The notes below the pieces were generated by a model. It was given only the letters and a program-made list of their open reading frames with translations. It was not told where the DNA came from and did not search any database. A stretch of DNA of 64,000 nt. It comes from Bradyrhizobium diazoefficiens. GTDB lineage: Bacteria > Pseudomonadota > Alphaproteobacteria > Rhizobiales > Xanthobacteraceae. The stretch spans positions 310,001-374,000 of the forward strand of contig NZ_JAFCJE010000003.1 in NCBI RefSeq assembly GCF_018131185.1. Reading direction: 5' to 3'. Below, one piece after another: positions 36,045 through 44,596 of this stretch (position 1 is the stretch's first letter; each line of letters begins with the position of its first letter). The position numbers and the translations under genes are program-made.

Positions 36045-38260
36045 TGAAACCTCTCGTAATAACCGAAAGGGCTCTCGACCATCTCCTTTCATATCCTATA
36101 GCCGCGAGTTGGTTCGATAAGCCGACGACCATCGTGGACAGGCCTCTAATTCGAGTCCATGAAGCGGCCGACGCGTCCTGCGTGTTCACTCCAGCCTGTC
36201 AATCTGATGAACGCGTGCTGGTCATTCGACGATTCGAGGGCGGGCTCTTCAATGGAGTTATTGCGCAAGATCGGCGTTCGGTTTTTGACCGATGTGCTCG
36301 TATCGCTCTCCGCGCCTTTTACGACGTTGTCACCCTAAATCCCAGATGGATGCCGTATCATCTCGGTAATCGCGTCTCCATATTTGCCCACTCGCTGAGC
36401 GACCAGCGTGACAAAAGGATCGTGGCTGAGATCGGTCCGCTAGGTTCTCACGACGTTTACATTTTTGATTATGGCGATGATCCGGCTCTTAAAGATCTGA
36501 AAGCGTGCAATCCGGACTTTGCAACATACAGCAAGGCGGTCGCCGCTCTAAGAACAGCATTGGCCGACCAGCCCGACCACAAACGTAGTCACATAGACGG
36601 ACAGTTTGAACTAGCTGCAGTCGAGGCGAATCCCATCACGAAGGGGTTCACCTACAACGAATGGTATCCCCGGCAGCTCTCGCGTACGCAACTGCGATTC
36701 GTGAAGCATCCGCTAACGGGACCGATCCGTCTTAAGGGGGCAGCAGGCACAGGGAAGACGCTTGCAATGGTTCTGAAGGCTCTGAAGACAAAATACGACG
36801 CCGACGAGAATGACGAGGTAATTCGAATTCTGTTTTTGACCCACAGTTGGGCGATGGCGGAGTACATCGACAGGCTGATGAATCAAATGGACGTCAACAA
36901 GGAATCCCCGTCGAGGATCGACGTTTTTCCCTTATTGTTCGTCGCGCACAAACGTGACTATTCCGCAATCGGCCGCGAGCCCCTAGGTGTAGATAGCGAA
37001 GAGGGAAAAAGGCTTGCTCTTAGAGAAATCTCATCATTGATTTCTGAGTTCGTAGCAAGTGACTGGATCGCATATCGATCCGGATGTGGTGCTGATTTCG
37101 TGCAGCAAGTTGAGGCACCGGCAGATTCGAAAGAGTGCCGTCTCTTTTGCTGGGATCTACTAATCGAATTTGGTTGCGTCATCGCTGCGCAGGGAATTCT
37201 GACCCATGCCCCTGATCGAGAACGTTATTTGCGCTTGAAGAGAATGCGATGGATGATGCCACTCGCCAAATTGGCGGAGAAAGAGGCGGTCTTCTCACTT
37301 TGGTGTGGCTTCATGCGCCGTTTGCGGGAAAAAAGGTGGATCGCGTCCGACCAAATCGTAAGCGATTTCCTAAATGACCTTTCGACTTTCTATTGGGAAG
37401 CGGCCCGGGCCAAAGAAGGTTACGACGTTATCTTCGTTGACGAGATGCACCTGTTCAATGCGCAGGAAAGACTGATTTTCCACAATTTGCTGACGAGCGG
37501 CGATAAGCCGCCTGTCGTTGTAATGGCGCTCGACCCTGCGCAATCACCGCGAGAAACGTTCACGCAGGTTTCGGAAGAAGGGGAAAAGGTAGTATCGGGA
37601 ATCTATGAACGAGCTCGGCTTCCCAATCCCGAGAAAATCGAATTTGTGGATGTCTACCGCTACACACCCGAGATAGCCCGTTTGATCGGATCGGTCCATC
37701 AGGTTGCTCCTGCGCTTGATCTATCGGAGGAGTGGAGCATGCCCGAAGGCAATACGAGCAACCCGCCGGGAGTTGTGCCGAGTTTCAAGGTTCTGCAAAA
37801 CGAGACGGAAACCTACAAAGAAGCAATGAGGCTAGCAGCAGAGTTAGGGAAAGAGGCCCGCAAACGAAAGGGAAAAGTTGCAGTCCTTTGTATGGATGCC
37901 GAACGTCTTGATCAGTATGTGCGTGCCGCCTCGGCTCAACACGAAAACGATGTCGTGGTCATCTTGTCCCGGGACGATACAGAACAGCTTCGGTACGCAC
38001 AGCGAAAGTTCTTGCTGAGTGCGCCTGAGTATGTCGCGGGTCTTCAGTTTGACACAGTAGTTGTGGTTGACGCGAACGCTGATCAGGTGCCTGACGGGCA
38101 GCATAAGGCGTACAAGCTGCGACGCTTTCTTTCTGAGCTGTATTTAGGGCTAAGCCGCGCTGAACACCGGCTGATCATACTCGCGTCCAAGGATAGGGGT
38201 GGATTGAGCAAGGTTTTCGACGGAGCGATAGCGACCAAAGCCCTCGTTCCCTACGAATGA
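36041..38260 (+). CDS. Superfamily 1 (UvrD/PcrA-like) helicase/ATPase
   Basis: The 739-residue protein has an N-terminal 200-residue part of unknown fold and an SF1 motor. Walker A is RLKGAAGTGKTLAMVLKAL (about residue 235). Walker B is YDVIFVDEMHLFNAQE (about 463). Motif III is VVMALDPAQSPRE. Motif V is SAPEYVAGLQFDTVVVVDAN, and motif VI is ELYLGLSRAEHRLIILAS. No nuclease motif was seen. SF1 ATPases of this kind occur in Gabija-like and other phage-defence systems, but the partner gene here is not an OLD-family nuclease. It ends 103 bases before attR and is the last gene of the island. Confidence 0.8.
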   Translation: MMKPLVITERALDHLLSYPIAASWFDKPTTIVDRPLIRVHEAADASCVFTPACQSDERVLVIRRFEGGLFNGVIAQDRRSVFDRCARIALRAFYDVVTLNPRWMPYHLGNRVSIFAHSLSDQRDKRIVAEIGPLGSHDVYIFDYGDDPALKDLKACNPDFATYSKAVAALRTALADQPDHKRSHIDGQFELAAVEANPITKGFTYNEWYPRQLSRTQLRFVKHPLTGPIRLKGAAGTGKTLAMVLKALKTKYDADENDEVIRILFLTHSWAMAEYIDRLMNQMDVNKESPSRIDVFPLLFVAHKRDYSAIGREPLGVDSEEGKRLALREISSLISEFVASDWIAYRSGCGADFVQQVEAPADSKECRLFCWDLLIEFGCVIAAQGILTHAPDRERYLRLKRMRWMMPLAKLAEKEAVFSLWCGFMRRLREKRWIASDQIVSDFLNDLSTFYWEAARAKEGYDVIFVDEMHLFNAQERLIFHNLLTSGDKPPVVVMALDPAQSPRETFTQVSEEGEKVVSGIYERARLPNPEKIEFVDVYRYTPEIARLIGSVHQVAPALDLSEEWSMPEGNTSNPPGVVPSFKVLQNETETYKEAMRLAAELGKEARKRKGKVAVLCMDAERLDQYVRAASAQHENDVVVILSRDDTEQLRYAQRKFLLSAPEYVAGLQFDTVVVVDANADQVPDGQHKAYKLRRFLSELYLGLSRAEHRLIILASKDRGGLSKVFDGAIATKALVPYE

Positions 38261-38362
38261 TCAGGCCAGCGGGCAATTCCCGGCAACAAAGCTGTGTAAC
38301 ATTCTGTAGGAGCAATTGAATTTACGTAATGAAGTCAATACCATATGGTCGCGCTGATGCAA

Positions 38363-38380
38363 TCCTTTCCTGGGCACCAT
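38363..38380 (+). repeat. attR core
   Basis: An exact copy of the 18-base attL core (TCCTTTCCTGGGCACCAT). The sequence to its left is not tRNA-like, so this is the displaced 3' end of the original tRNA gene. A TGTGTAACATT string at 38293-38303 matches strings next to attL and may be an integrase arm site. Confidence 0.9.
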
Positions 38381-38441
38381 CTTTGCCTTCGATCCCTCCC
38401 GAAATCCGAGGGTTGGTGGGTCCTCGGTCCAGGATCGCCTC

Positions 38442-38927
38442 TCAGTGCTCGCTCACCGCAGCGCCGAGCTTGATCAGGCTCAGCGCGTGGTTCGCGGTCT
38501 CGCGCAGGCGGCAGTAGCTCGCGCCGCCCTTGTACATGCCGGGGTCGACTTTGTCGAAGGCCGCGCAGAAGCGATCACGCGAGGCGGCGAACGTTTTCTG
38601 GGATTCCTCGGCGGCCTTGATCACATCGGTGAACCCGCCGGCCTTGACCTTCTTGAGCGCCTCACTGGTTTTCTGGGTCCAAACGGCGAGTTCGCGCGCC
38701 GCGCAGGCTTTCCATTTGGCGACGTCGTCATTTGCGCCATCTGCCGCCTTGATGCAGGGGTCGGCGACGAGCCCGACGCACGCGCCGCCGAAACCGCCGG
38801 TTTTCTCCGCGGTCTTCAGGCAGCCATCGATCACTGCAAGTTCGGCTGGCGCGGCGCCCTGGGCGAAAGCCATCGATGCGAGCGGGAGGCTTGCGGCGAG
38901 CATCGCGGCGGCAAGTTTGAGCTTCAT
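38442..38927 (-). CDS. Exported LprI-like protein
   Basis: The 161-residue protein has a signal peptide (MKLKLAAAMLAASLPLASMAFAQG, cleavage near residue 23). The mature helical domain carries cysteines at DGCLK, GACVG, DPCIK, KACAAR, RFCAAF and SYCRL. The arrangement and the SYCRLRETANHALSL tail resemble the LprI/DUF1311 lysozyme-inhibitor-like family. Family members act in the periplasm; lysozyme inhibition is not shown here. The start was set at the ATG that begins the signal peptide. It is the first backbone gene right of the island. Confidence 0.65.
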   Translation of the reverse strand: MKLKLAAAMLAASLPLASMAFAQGAAPAELAVIDGCLKTAEKTGGFGGACVGLVADPCIKAADGANDDVAKWKACAARELAVWTQKTSEALKKVKAGGFTDVIKAAEESQKTFAASRDRFCAAFDKVDPGMYKGGASYCRLRETANHALSLIKLGAAVSEH

Positions 38928-39134
38928 TGGACAACGCCCTCTTCGATCAATGCCTGCGAATGCGTCTTGACCCGACTCACGAGGTTCTCGACCAATAGGT
39001 GATACATGCAACTTTGGTCATGGAAGGCGCCGCGTTGGTTCACCTGAAGGTGGAACAGGATTGGATCTGCCTGAGATCGATAGAGATGGCGCTCTCGTCG
39101 CACGCGCGGGTCAGGTACCTGTGAACCGCCTCCC

Positions 39135-40406
39135 TCACACAATCCTCTTCCCCGCCCGCTCCGCCACCGCCTTCTGCACAAAATACATCATCACCAGCGT
39201 GACCATCGTCGTCGTGACGACGACGTAGCCGATCCGGTCGAAATGGATCAGCGCGCCGTCGGGCCCTTGCGCGATGATCGCGCCGGCGAGCACCGAGCCG
39301 AGCCCGCCGGAGAGCTGCTGGAGCGAGGCGCTGACCGCGCTGAATGAGCCGCGCTGGGTGGAATCGGGGATCGCCGACATCAGCGCCTGCGACGGGATCA
39401 TCCGTGAAAAGATGCCGATGAACATCAGCACGTTCACGATGATCGCGGTCGTGAGTGAGACGGGACCGAGACGGGTGTAGATCAGCACCATGATGACGGT
39501 CATCACGCAGCCGAACACGAAGGTCGGATATTTGCCGAACGCATCGCTGGCCCTGCCGACCAGCGGTCCCGTGACGATGCTGAACAGGCCGGAGACGAGA
39601 TAGATCGTCGGCAGATGCGTGATGTCGATGCCGAGATTGTGCACGGTGAAAGCGCTGGAGAACGGCATCAGCATGTATCCGCCGGTCGCCAGCAATGTCG
39701 TGACGGCGAAGGCCAGCGTATAGCGCGGCTCACCGATCGTCGCCACCAGGTGGCGGAACGGGTTTCTGTCCTGCCTTAGCTTCAGATGCGCATCGACCGG
39801 CTCCATCGCGAACGCGATGATGACGATCGCCGCGATCGACACGATGACGATCGCGATGAAGCAGACATGCCAGCTCCAGTGATTGGCGAGAAACAGCCCG
39901 GCCGGAATGCCGAGCACCTGGCTCGCGGCAAATGCGGTCTGGATGAAGCCCATCACGCGGCCGCGCAGATGCAGCGCGAACAAATCGGTGACGATGGCCA
40001 GCACGACGGAGCCGACTACGCCGCCGAACAACCCGGTCACGATCCGGCCGATCAGCAGCACATGGTAGTTCGGCGCCGCTGCGCACAGCATGGTGCCGAG
40101 CGTGAAGCCGACATAGAAGAACAGCAGCAGGCGCTTGCGGTCGAAGCGATCGGCGAAGCCCGCGGCCAGGACCCCCGAAATGCCCGCACTGAACGCGTAG
40201 GCCGACACCGCGATGCCGAATTGCCCGGCCGTGATGTCGAGCGCGGGCATCAGGATGGCGCCGAGCGGCGACATGATGATGAAGTCGAGGATGATGGTGA
40301 ACTGCGTGAACGCGAGCAGCGCAATGAGAAGCGCCTGATAGCGGGAGAAGCCGCGCGGGCGTTTCGATGGGTCGTCGATCGGCGCAGCGAGCGTCTGTTC
40401 GGTCAT
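39135..40406 (-). CDS. Major facilitator superfamily transporter
   Basis: The 423-residue protein has twelve membrane segments and MFS motifs: GFADRFDRKRLLLFFYVGFTLG (motif A) and GRIVTGLFGGVVGSVVLAIVTDLFALHLRGRVMGFIQTAFAASQVLGIPAG (motifs B and C, antiporter type). It resembles drug or arabinose-type proton antiporters of the DHA1 group. The substrate is unknown. The ATG at 40404-40406 on the complement was chosen; the frame is open upstream but without membrane segments. Confidence 0.88.
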   Translation of the reverse strand: MTEQTLAAPIDDPSKRPRGFSRYQALLIALLAFTQFTIILDFIIMSPLGAILMPALDITAGQFGIAVSAYAFSAGISGVLAAGFADRFDRKRLLLFFYVGFTLGTMLCAAAPNYHVLLIGRIVTGLFGGVVGSVVLAIVTDLFALHLRGRVMGFIQTAFAASQVLGIPAGLFLANHWSWHVCFIAIVIVSIAAIVIIAFAMEPVDAHLKLRQDRNPFRHLVATIGEPRYTLAFAVTTLLATGGYMLMPFSSAFTVHNLGIDITHLPTIYLVSGLFSIVTGPLVGRASDAFGKYPTFVFGCVMTVIMVLIYTRLGPVSLTTAIIVNVLMFIGIFSRMIPSQALMSAIPDSTQRGSFSAVSASLQQLSGGLGSVLAGAIIAQGPDGALIHFDRIGYVVVTTTMVTLVMMYFVQKAVAERAGKRIV

Positions 40407-40843
40407 GGGTCTCGATTCGTCCGGAGCGGGGAGAGAAACTGGCAGATGGGGTGGGCCGGCACGATTTTCACGGGTTGAATAGCTCTCATCCTGCCGGAAA
40501 CCTGAACTCGCGCCGGCTTGTGGGATCCGGGCAACAGCCCCCGCCCGACGAGCCGTCCGGCTTCTTTGCCAAAAGCCGGCTTCTTTGCCAAAAGAGAGTG
40601 CGCGGATTGAGAAGCCGAGCGCACCGGCCCGCACCCCATGAACATGGGGGGACGGAATGCCGCGCGGTCCGTCGCGCATCGGCGTCTTCCCAAGGCCATG
40701 GCCCGCATGCTTTGAATGTCGCGTGCCCCGGAAGCGTCAATCGCATTTGCGCTGTGGTGGCCCGCGGCTTGGAATGACGGCGGTCTTCGTTCTTCGCGCC
40801 ACTTGCCGGTCGCAAGGTTGGAAGACGGGGTGGGGGGACCAAC
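40407..40843. other. Gene-free region upstream of adhesin and MFS genes
   Basis: This 437-base divergent region should hold promoters for the MFS gene (left) and the adhesin gene (right). A perfect 19-base tandem duplication lies at 40557-40594. No coding frame or RNA gene was found. The ribosome binding site of the adhesin (GGGGGGA) is at its right end. Confidence 0.4.
40557..40594. repeat. Perfect 19-base tandem duplication
   Basis: CCGGCTTCTTTGCCAAAAG occurs twice in a row. It is the only short tandem duplication noted outside coding repeats. It lies in the divergent promoter region between the MFS and adhesin genes, so slippage here could alter spacing between regulatory elements. Confidence 0.8.
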
Positions 40844-42406
40844 ATGATGATTTCGTTGCGCGCGCGAATCGCCGCTTGTCTCGCGACGGCATTGCTTGCC
40901 GCGATCGCGGTCTGTGCCGGCGCGCCGCAAGCCCGGGCCCAGTTCATCTGCGTGGATGGTACCTTGTCCGATCAAGGCGCCAGTGCGGCCGGCTCTGCAG
41001 GCAATTTTGCCTGCGGGCCCTCCGCCTCCGCTCCGGGTGCGGGCAGCAACAACTCCGCGATCGGGAGCGGCGCTTACGCTGACGGAAATGCCAGCAGCAA
41101 TATTGCCGTCGGTTCCGCCAATGCCAGCGGCCATAGCAGCTCCAATACCGCGACGGGAAACAATGCCAACGCCAGCGGCAACAACAGTTTCAACAGCGCG
41201 ACCGGAGCGGGAGCCATTGCCAGCGGTGAAGCCAGCAAAAACATGGCGTCCGGAAATAACGCGCAAGCCAGCGGTGACAACAGTACCAATATCGCGGCCG
41301 GCGCGGGCGCCAACGCCAGCGGCAACAACAGCGGCAATCTTGCGTCCGGGCTGACCGCCCTAGCCAACGGAGACAACAGCAGGAACGTCGCGACAGGGCG
41401 CAGTTCCAATGCCTCCGGCAACAACAGCAGAAATGTTGCGACCGGGTTTGTCGCCAGGGCTTACGGGGACGCCAGCGCCAACACCGCGACGGGGACCAAC
41501 GCCAACGCCTTCGGCAACGGCAGCGCCAACATTGCGACCGGCCCCAACTCCAACGCGACCGGCGACAACAGCTTCAATATCGCGACCGGCGTGAATACCA
41601 ACGCGAGCGGGTCCGGAAGCAACAACGTCGCCACCGGCAACGCCGCCGTCGCGTTTGGCACCAACAGCTTCAACACGGCGACCGGCTATCAGGCGCATGC
41701 CCACGGCGCCAATTCGGGGAATGTCGCGAACGGTGCGCAATCCGATGCCAGCGGCACCGGCAGCTTCAACATTGCCATCGGAAACGGCGCCAAGGCGAAC
41801 GGAAACGGTGTGGCGAACACCGCGGTGGGCAACGGCGCCAACGCCACCGGCGCGAATTCGTCGGCTTTCGGCAATGGCGCATCGGCAACCTTCGCGAACT
41901 CCACCGCGATCGGCAATGGCGCAACCGCGACGCGCGCCAACCAGCAGGTCTACGGGACGGCGAGCAACACCTACACGATGTCAGGCGTTACCTCGGCAGC
42001 GAGCGCGGCCGCGCAGTCCGGGCCGGTGCAGCTCGTCACGACGGACGCTGCCGGCAATCTCGCCGCCACCTCGCTCGGTGCGCTCGGGTTTGCGAGCCCT
42101 GCGGATATCGCGGGCATCAACAGCCAGCTCGCGAGCATCAATGCCCGCCTCAACGACCTCGACGGCAGGACCGGCAAGGCGATCAACGGTGTCGCGATGG
42201 CCTTTGCGATGTCCGGCTCGCCGTGGCTGATGCCGTCCGAGAAGATCGCGATGAGCATGAACTGGGGAACGTTCCAGAACACCAATGCGCTCTCCATGAG
42301 CGCGGCGCTGCGCGTCAGCGAGCACGTGCAGGCCAGTGGCGGGCTGACCTATGGCACGAATGGCGGCGGATTAGGCGGCCGCGTCGGCATGCGCGTCGGC
42401 TGGTGA
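40844..42406 (+). CDS. YadA-type trimeric autotransporter adhesin
   Basis: The 520-residue protein has a signal peptide (ARIAACLATALLAAIAVCAGAPQARA, cleavage near residue 33). A long head of repeats of the form N-x-A-x-G-x4-A-x-G-x-N-S-x follows, then a short neck or coiled-coil (INSQLASINARLNDLDGRTG). The C-terminal YadA anchor of four beta strands (GKAINGVAMAFAM ... GLTYGTNGGGLGGRVGMRVGW) ends in tryptophan. Such proteins form trimers at the outer membrane and bind surfaces or host tissue. The head contains fourteen consecutive 16-residue units. Translation starts at one of two adjacent ATGs. A small exported protein follows 18 bases later. Confidence 0.92.
   Translation: MMISLRARIAACLATALLAAIAVCAGAPQARAQFICVDGTLSDQGASAAGSAGNFACGPSASAPGAGSNNSAIGSGAYADGNASSNIAVGSANASGHSSSNTATGNNANASGNNSFNSATGAGAIASGEASKNMASGNNAQASGDNSTNIAAGAGANASGNNSGNLASGLTALANGDNSRNVATGRSSNASGNNSRNVATGFVARAYGDASANTATGTNANAFGNGSANIATGPNSNATGDNSFNIATGVNTNASGSGSNNVATGNAAVAFGTNSFNTATGYQAHAHGANSGNVANGAQSDASGTGSFNIAIGNGAKANGNGVANTAVGNGANATGANSSAFGNGASATFANSTAIGNGATATRANQQVYGTASNTYTMSGVTSAASAAAQSGPVQLVTTDAAGNLAATSLGALGFASPADIAGINSQLASINARLNDLDGRTGKAINGVAMAFAMSGSPWLMPSEKIAMSMNWGTFQNTNALSMSAALRVSEHVQASGGLTYGTNGGGLGGRVGMRVGW
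41144..41815 (+). repeat. Fourteen 48-bp coding repeats in adhesin head
   Basis: From the Asn of NTATGNNANASGNNSF to the Asn of NTAVG there are exactly 672 bases, which is 14 units of 48 bases. Each unit encodes 16 residues with consensus N-[IVT]-A-T-G-x-x-x-x-A-x-G-x-N-S-x. Spacing never varies, although the codons do, so the array is old or held by selection. Confidence 0.9.
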
Positions 42407-42424
42407 AGGTAGCAGGGCCGTTCC

Positions 42425-42973
42425 ATGCAATTGATTGCGCGAGCCCTGATCGCACTGGCGCTGCTGCTGTCCTGTGCGAATGACGGGGCGATGGCTCAGC
42501 AGAAGACGCCCGAGCCGGCCCCGGCGCAATCGTCGCTGCCGGTCACGCTGGAGAAGGCGCTCTATCTCATCCGCTCGACGCTGCTCACGCTCAACGATGC
42601 CAACCGCACCGGTAACTACACGGTGCTGCGCGACCTCGCCGCGCCCGACTTCCAGGCGCGCAACACCGCCGCAGATCTCGGGCTGAACTTTCTCGACCTG
42701 CGGCGCCGCAACTTCGATCTCTATGGTGCGGCATTGCTGGCGCCGCAATTCAGCGAGGCGCCGGCGCTCGATCAGCGCGGAATGCTGCGCCTTGCAGGCT
42801 ACATTCCGACCCGGCCGCAGCAGATCCAGTTCGATCTCACGTTTCAGGTCGTGGGCGGGCAATGGCGTCTGTTCGCGATCGCGATCGCCACGCCGGAATC
42901 CGCAGCGGCGCAGCCGCAAGCCCAGGCGGCGCCCGTCAAGCCGGCCGCGCCTGCGCAAAAGAAGGTGCAATGA
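42425..42973 (+). CDS. Exported protein next to adhesin, unknown function
   Basis: The 182-residue protein has a signal peptide (MQLIARALIALALLLSCANDGAMAQ, cleavage near residue 24). A compact domain of about 120 residues follows (ALYLIRSTLLTLNDANRTGNYTVLRDLAAPDFQARNTAADLGLNFLDLRRRNFDL ... GGQWRLFAIAI), in the style of NTF2/SnoaL-like periplasmic domains. The tail is Ala/Pro/Gln-rich. It starts 18 bases after the adhesin gene and is probably cotranscribed, so a role in adhesin folding or secretion is possible but only inferred. Confidence 0.65.
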   Translation: MQLIARALIALALLLSCANDGAMAQQKTPEPAPAQSSLPVTLEKALYLIRSTLLTLNDANRTGNYTVLRDLAAPDFQARNTAADLGLNFLDLRRRNFDLYGAALLAPQFSEAPALDQRGMLRLAGYIPTRPQQIQFDLTFQVVGGQWRLFAIAIATPESAAAQPQAQAAPVKPAAPAQKKVQ

Positions 42974-43169
42974 TCGTTTGTTTGGGCCTATCTCATTGAT
43001 AAAGCTGCATTTGTCGCCGAGCTGACGGGCGCCCCCAAACCGTGTTTCCGCTGCTCCTGCAGCCCCGATTAAGCCGCCCTTAGCGAATGCCCCCTAGGCT
43101 CGCGGCCGTCCATTTCCCTGCTCCCCCGGCTGAATGCCGTCATGTTGAGGTCACCAGAAGCGCTTTCGG

Positions 43170-44492
43170 ATGGAGCAGCCTGCCCGGCAATACGATTCTA
43201 GCGCATCGACCCCGTCGGCAGCCCCGGCGGCAGCGCGGACGCTCGTCGTCGATCTCGAAGGCGCCTTGCTGCGCTCGGAGCTGCTGATGGAAGCGCTCTT
43301 CAGCCGGCCCGCCCTCATGCTCGCCCGCTTCGGTGCCGGTGGACGACCGGGCATGGCGGCGCTCACCGATATCCTGGCGCGGGCCGAGATCGACTACGCC
43401 CATCTGCCCTATGATTCCGACGTGCTGAACCGGGCGCTGGCGGCGCGGGCGCGGGGCGGGAAGATCTACCTCGTCGCGGATCGTTTCGCCGAGCACGCCG
43501 CCGGCATCGCGACGCATCTCGGTTTTGATGGCGTCGTCACCCGAGCCGATCTCGCTGCGGGCAGCCTGCCGTTCGAACGTGCCTCCATCGAGCACGTCGA
43601 AAGCCGCGACAGAAGCAGAGCCGGCCTCAAGACCTGGGCCAAGGCGCTGCGCGTCTATCAATACGCCAAGAACACGCTGGTGTTCGTGCCTGTCATCACT
43701 GCGCATCAGCTGAACCTTGCCAGCTTCGGCTCCGCGATGCTGGCGTTCCTGGCGTTCTCGGCCTGCGCGTCGGGCGCCTATCTGATGAACGATCTGCTCG
43801 ATCTCGCCGCCGACCGGCAGCATCCGACCAAGCGCCATCGCGCGCTCGCGGCCGGCGACTTGCCGATCTCGTCCGCGTTGCTCGCGATCCCCGCGCTGTG
43901 GCTGTTCGCGGCCGCAGCCGCGCTCTGCATCTCGCCGCTGTTCCTCGGCGTGCTCGGCGCCTATCTCGCCACGACGATCGCCTATTCGCTCGTGCTCAAG
44001 CGCAAGATGCTGGTCGACATCGTCACGCTCGCCGGTCTCTACACGCTTCGCATCGTGGCCGGCGCGGTCGGCGTCGGCGTGGTGCTCTCGGAATGGCTGC
44101 TGATCTTCTCGCTGTTCGTGTTCACCTCGCTGGCGCTGATCAAGCGCTTCAGCGAGCTCAGCATGCGCGAGAGCGCGGGCCTCGCCGATCCCTCCAACCG
44201 CGACTATCGCGTCACCGATCTGCATGTCATCGGCGCGATGGCGGCGGCGAGCGCAATGAACGCGGTGACCGTGTTCTCGCTCTACGTCTCCTCGAGCGCG
44301 GTGACGCCGCTGTACAGCCGGCCCTGGATGCTGTGGCTGCTCAACCCGCTGCTGCTCTACTGGTTCGGCCGCGCCCTGATGATGGCGCATCGCCGCGAGA
44401 TGCCGGATGATCCAATTCTCTACACCTTCCGCGACGGCGCCAGCCGCATCACGGTCGCGGCGATGATCTGCATCATGCTGGCCGCGATCTGA
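43170..44492 (+). CDS. HAD-UbiA fusion prenyltransferase (DPPR synthase-like)
   Basis: The 440-residue fusion has an N-terminal HAD-like domain (about 20-150) followed by a UbiA prenyltransferase domain with about eight membrane segments. The prenyl-diphosphate/metal motif is ASGAYLMNDLLDLAADRQHPTKRHRAL (about residue 206), close to that of mycobacterial decaprenyl-phosphate phosphoribosyltransferase. The HAD motif I is degenerate: D28-L-E30-G-A32 in place of DxDGT. A DPPR synthase would transfer phosphoribose to polyprenyl phosphate and feed the DprE1/DprE2-like pair on the left side of the island. Another UbiA substrate is possible. Confidence 0.82.
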   Translation: MEQPARQYDSSASTPSAAPAAARTLVVDLEGALLRSELLMEALFSRPALMLARFGAGGRPGMAALTDILARAEIDYAHLPYDSDVLNRALAARARGGKIYLVADRFAEHAAGIATHLGFDGVVTRADLAAGSLPFERASIEHVESRDRSRAGLKTWAKALRVYQYAKNTLVFVPVITAHQLNLASFGSAMLAFLAFSACASGAYLMNDLLDLAADRQHPTKRHRALAAGDLPISSALLAIPALWLFAAAAALCISPLFLGVLGAYLATTIAYSLVLKRKMLVDIVTLAGLYTLRIVAGAVGVGVVLSEWLLIFSLFVFTSLALIKRFSELSMRESAGLADPSNRDYRVTDLHVIGAMAAASAMNAVTVFSLYVSSSAVTPLYSRPWMLWLLNPLLLYWFGRALMMAHRREMPDDPILYTFRDGASRITVAAMICIMLAAI

Positions 44493-44596
44493 CCGAGCCG
44501 TGCTTGCGCGGCCCGCCGGCAATGGCTACATCGCGGGCAATCCGAATTCGCTATTGTGCCGAAGCAACCGATTCGACCCGAGGTTTTGAAAACGCC

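Noticed and set aside
35187..38260. Calling the helicase pair a Gabija system
   Set aside because: The first gene shows no OLD-family ATPase or TOPRIM motifs, which GajA requires.
41144..41815. Regular 48-bp array considered as CRISPR
   Set aside because: The units are coding, diverged throughout, keep the adhesin frame and have no constant repeat with variable spacers.
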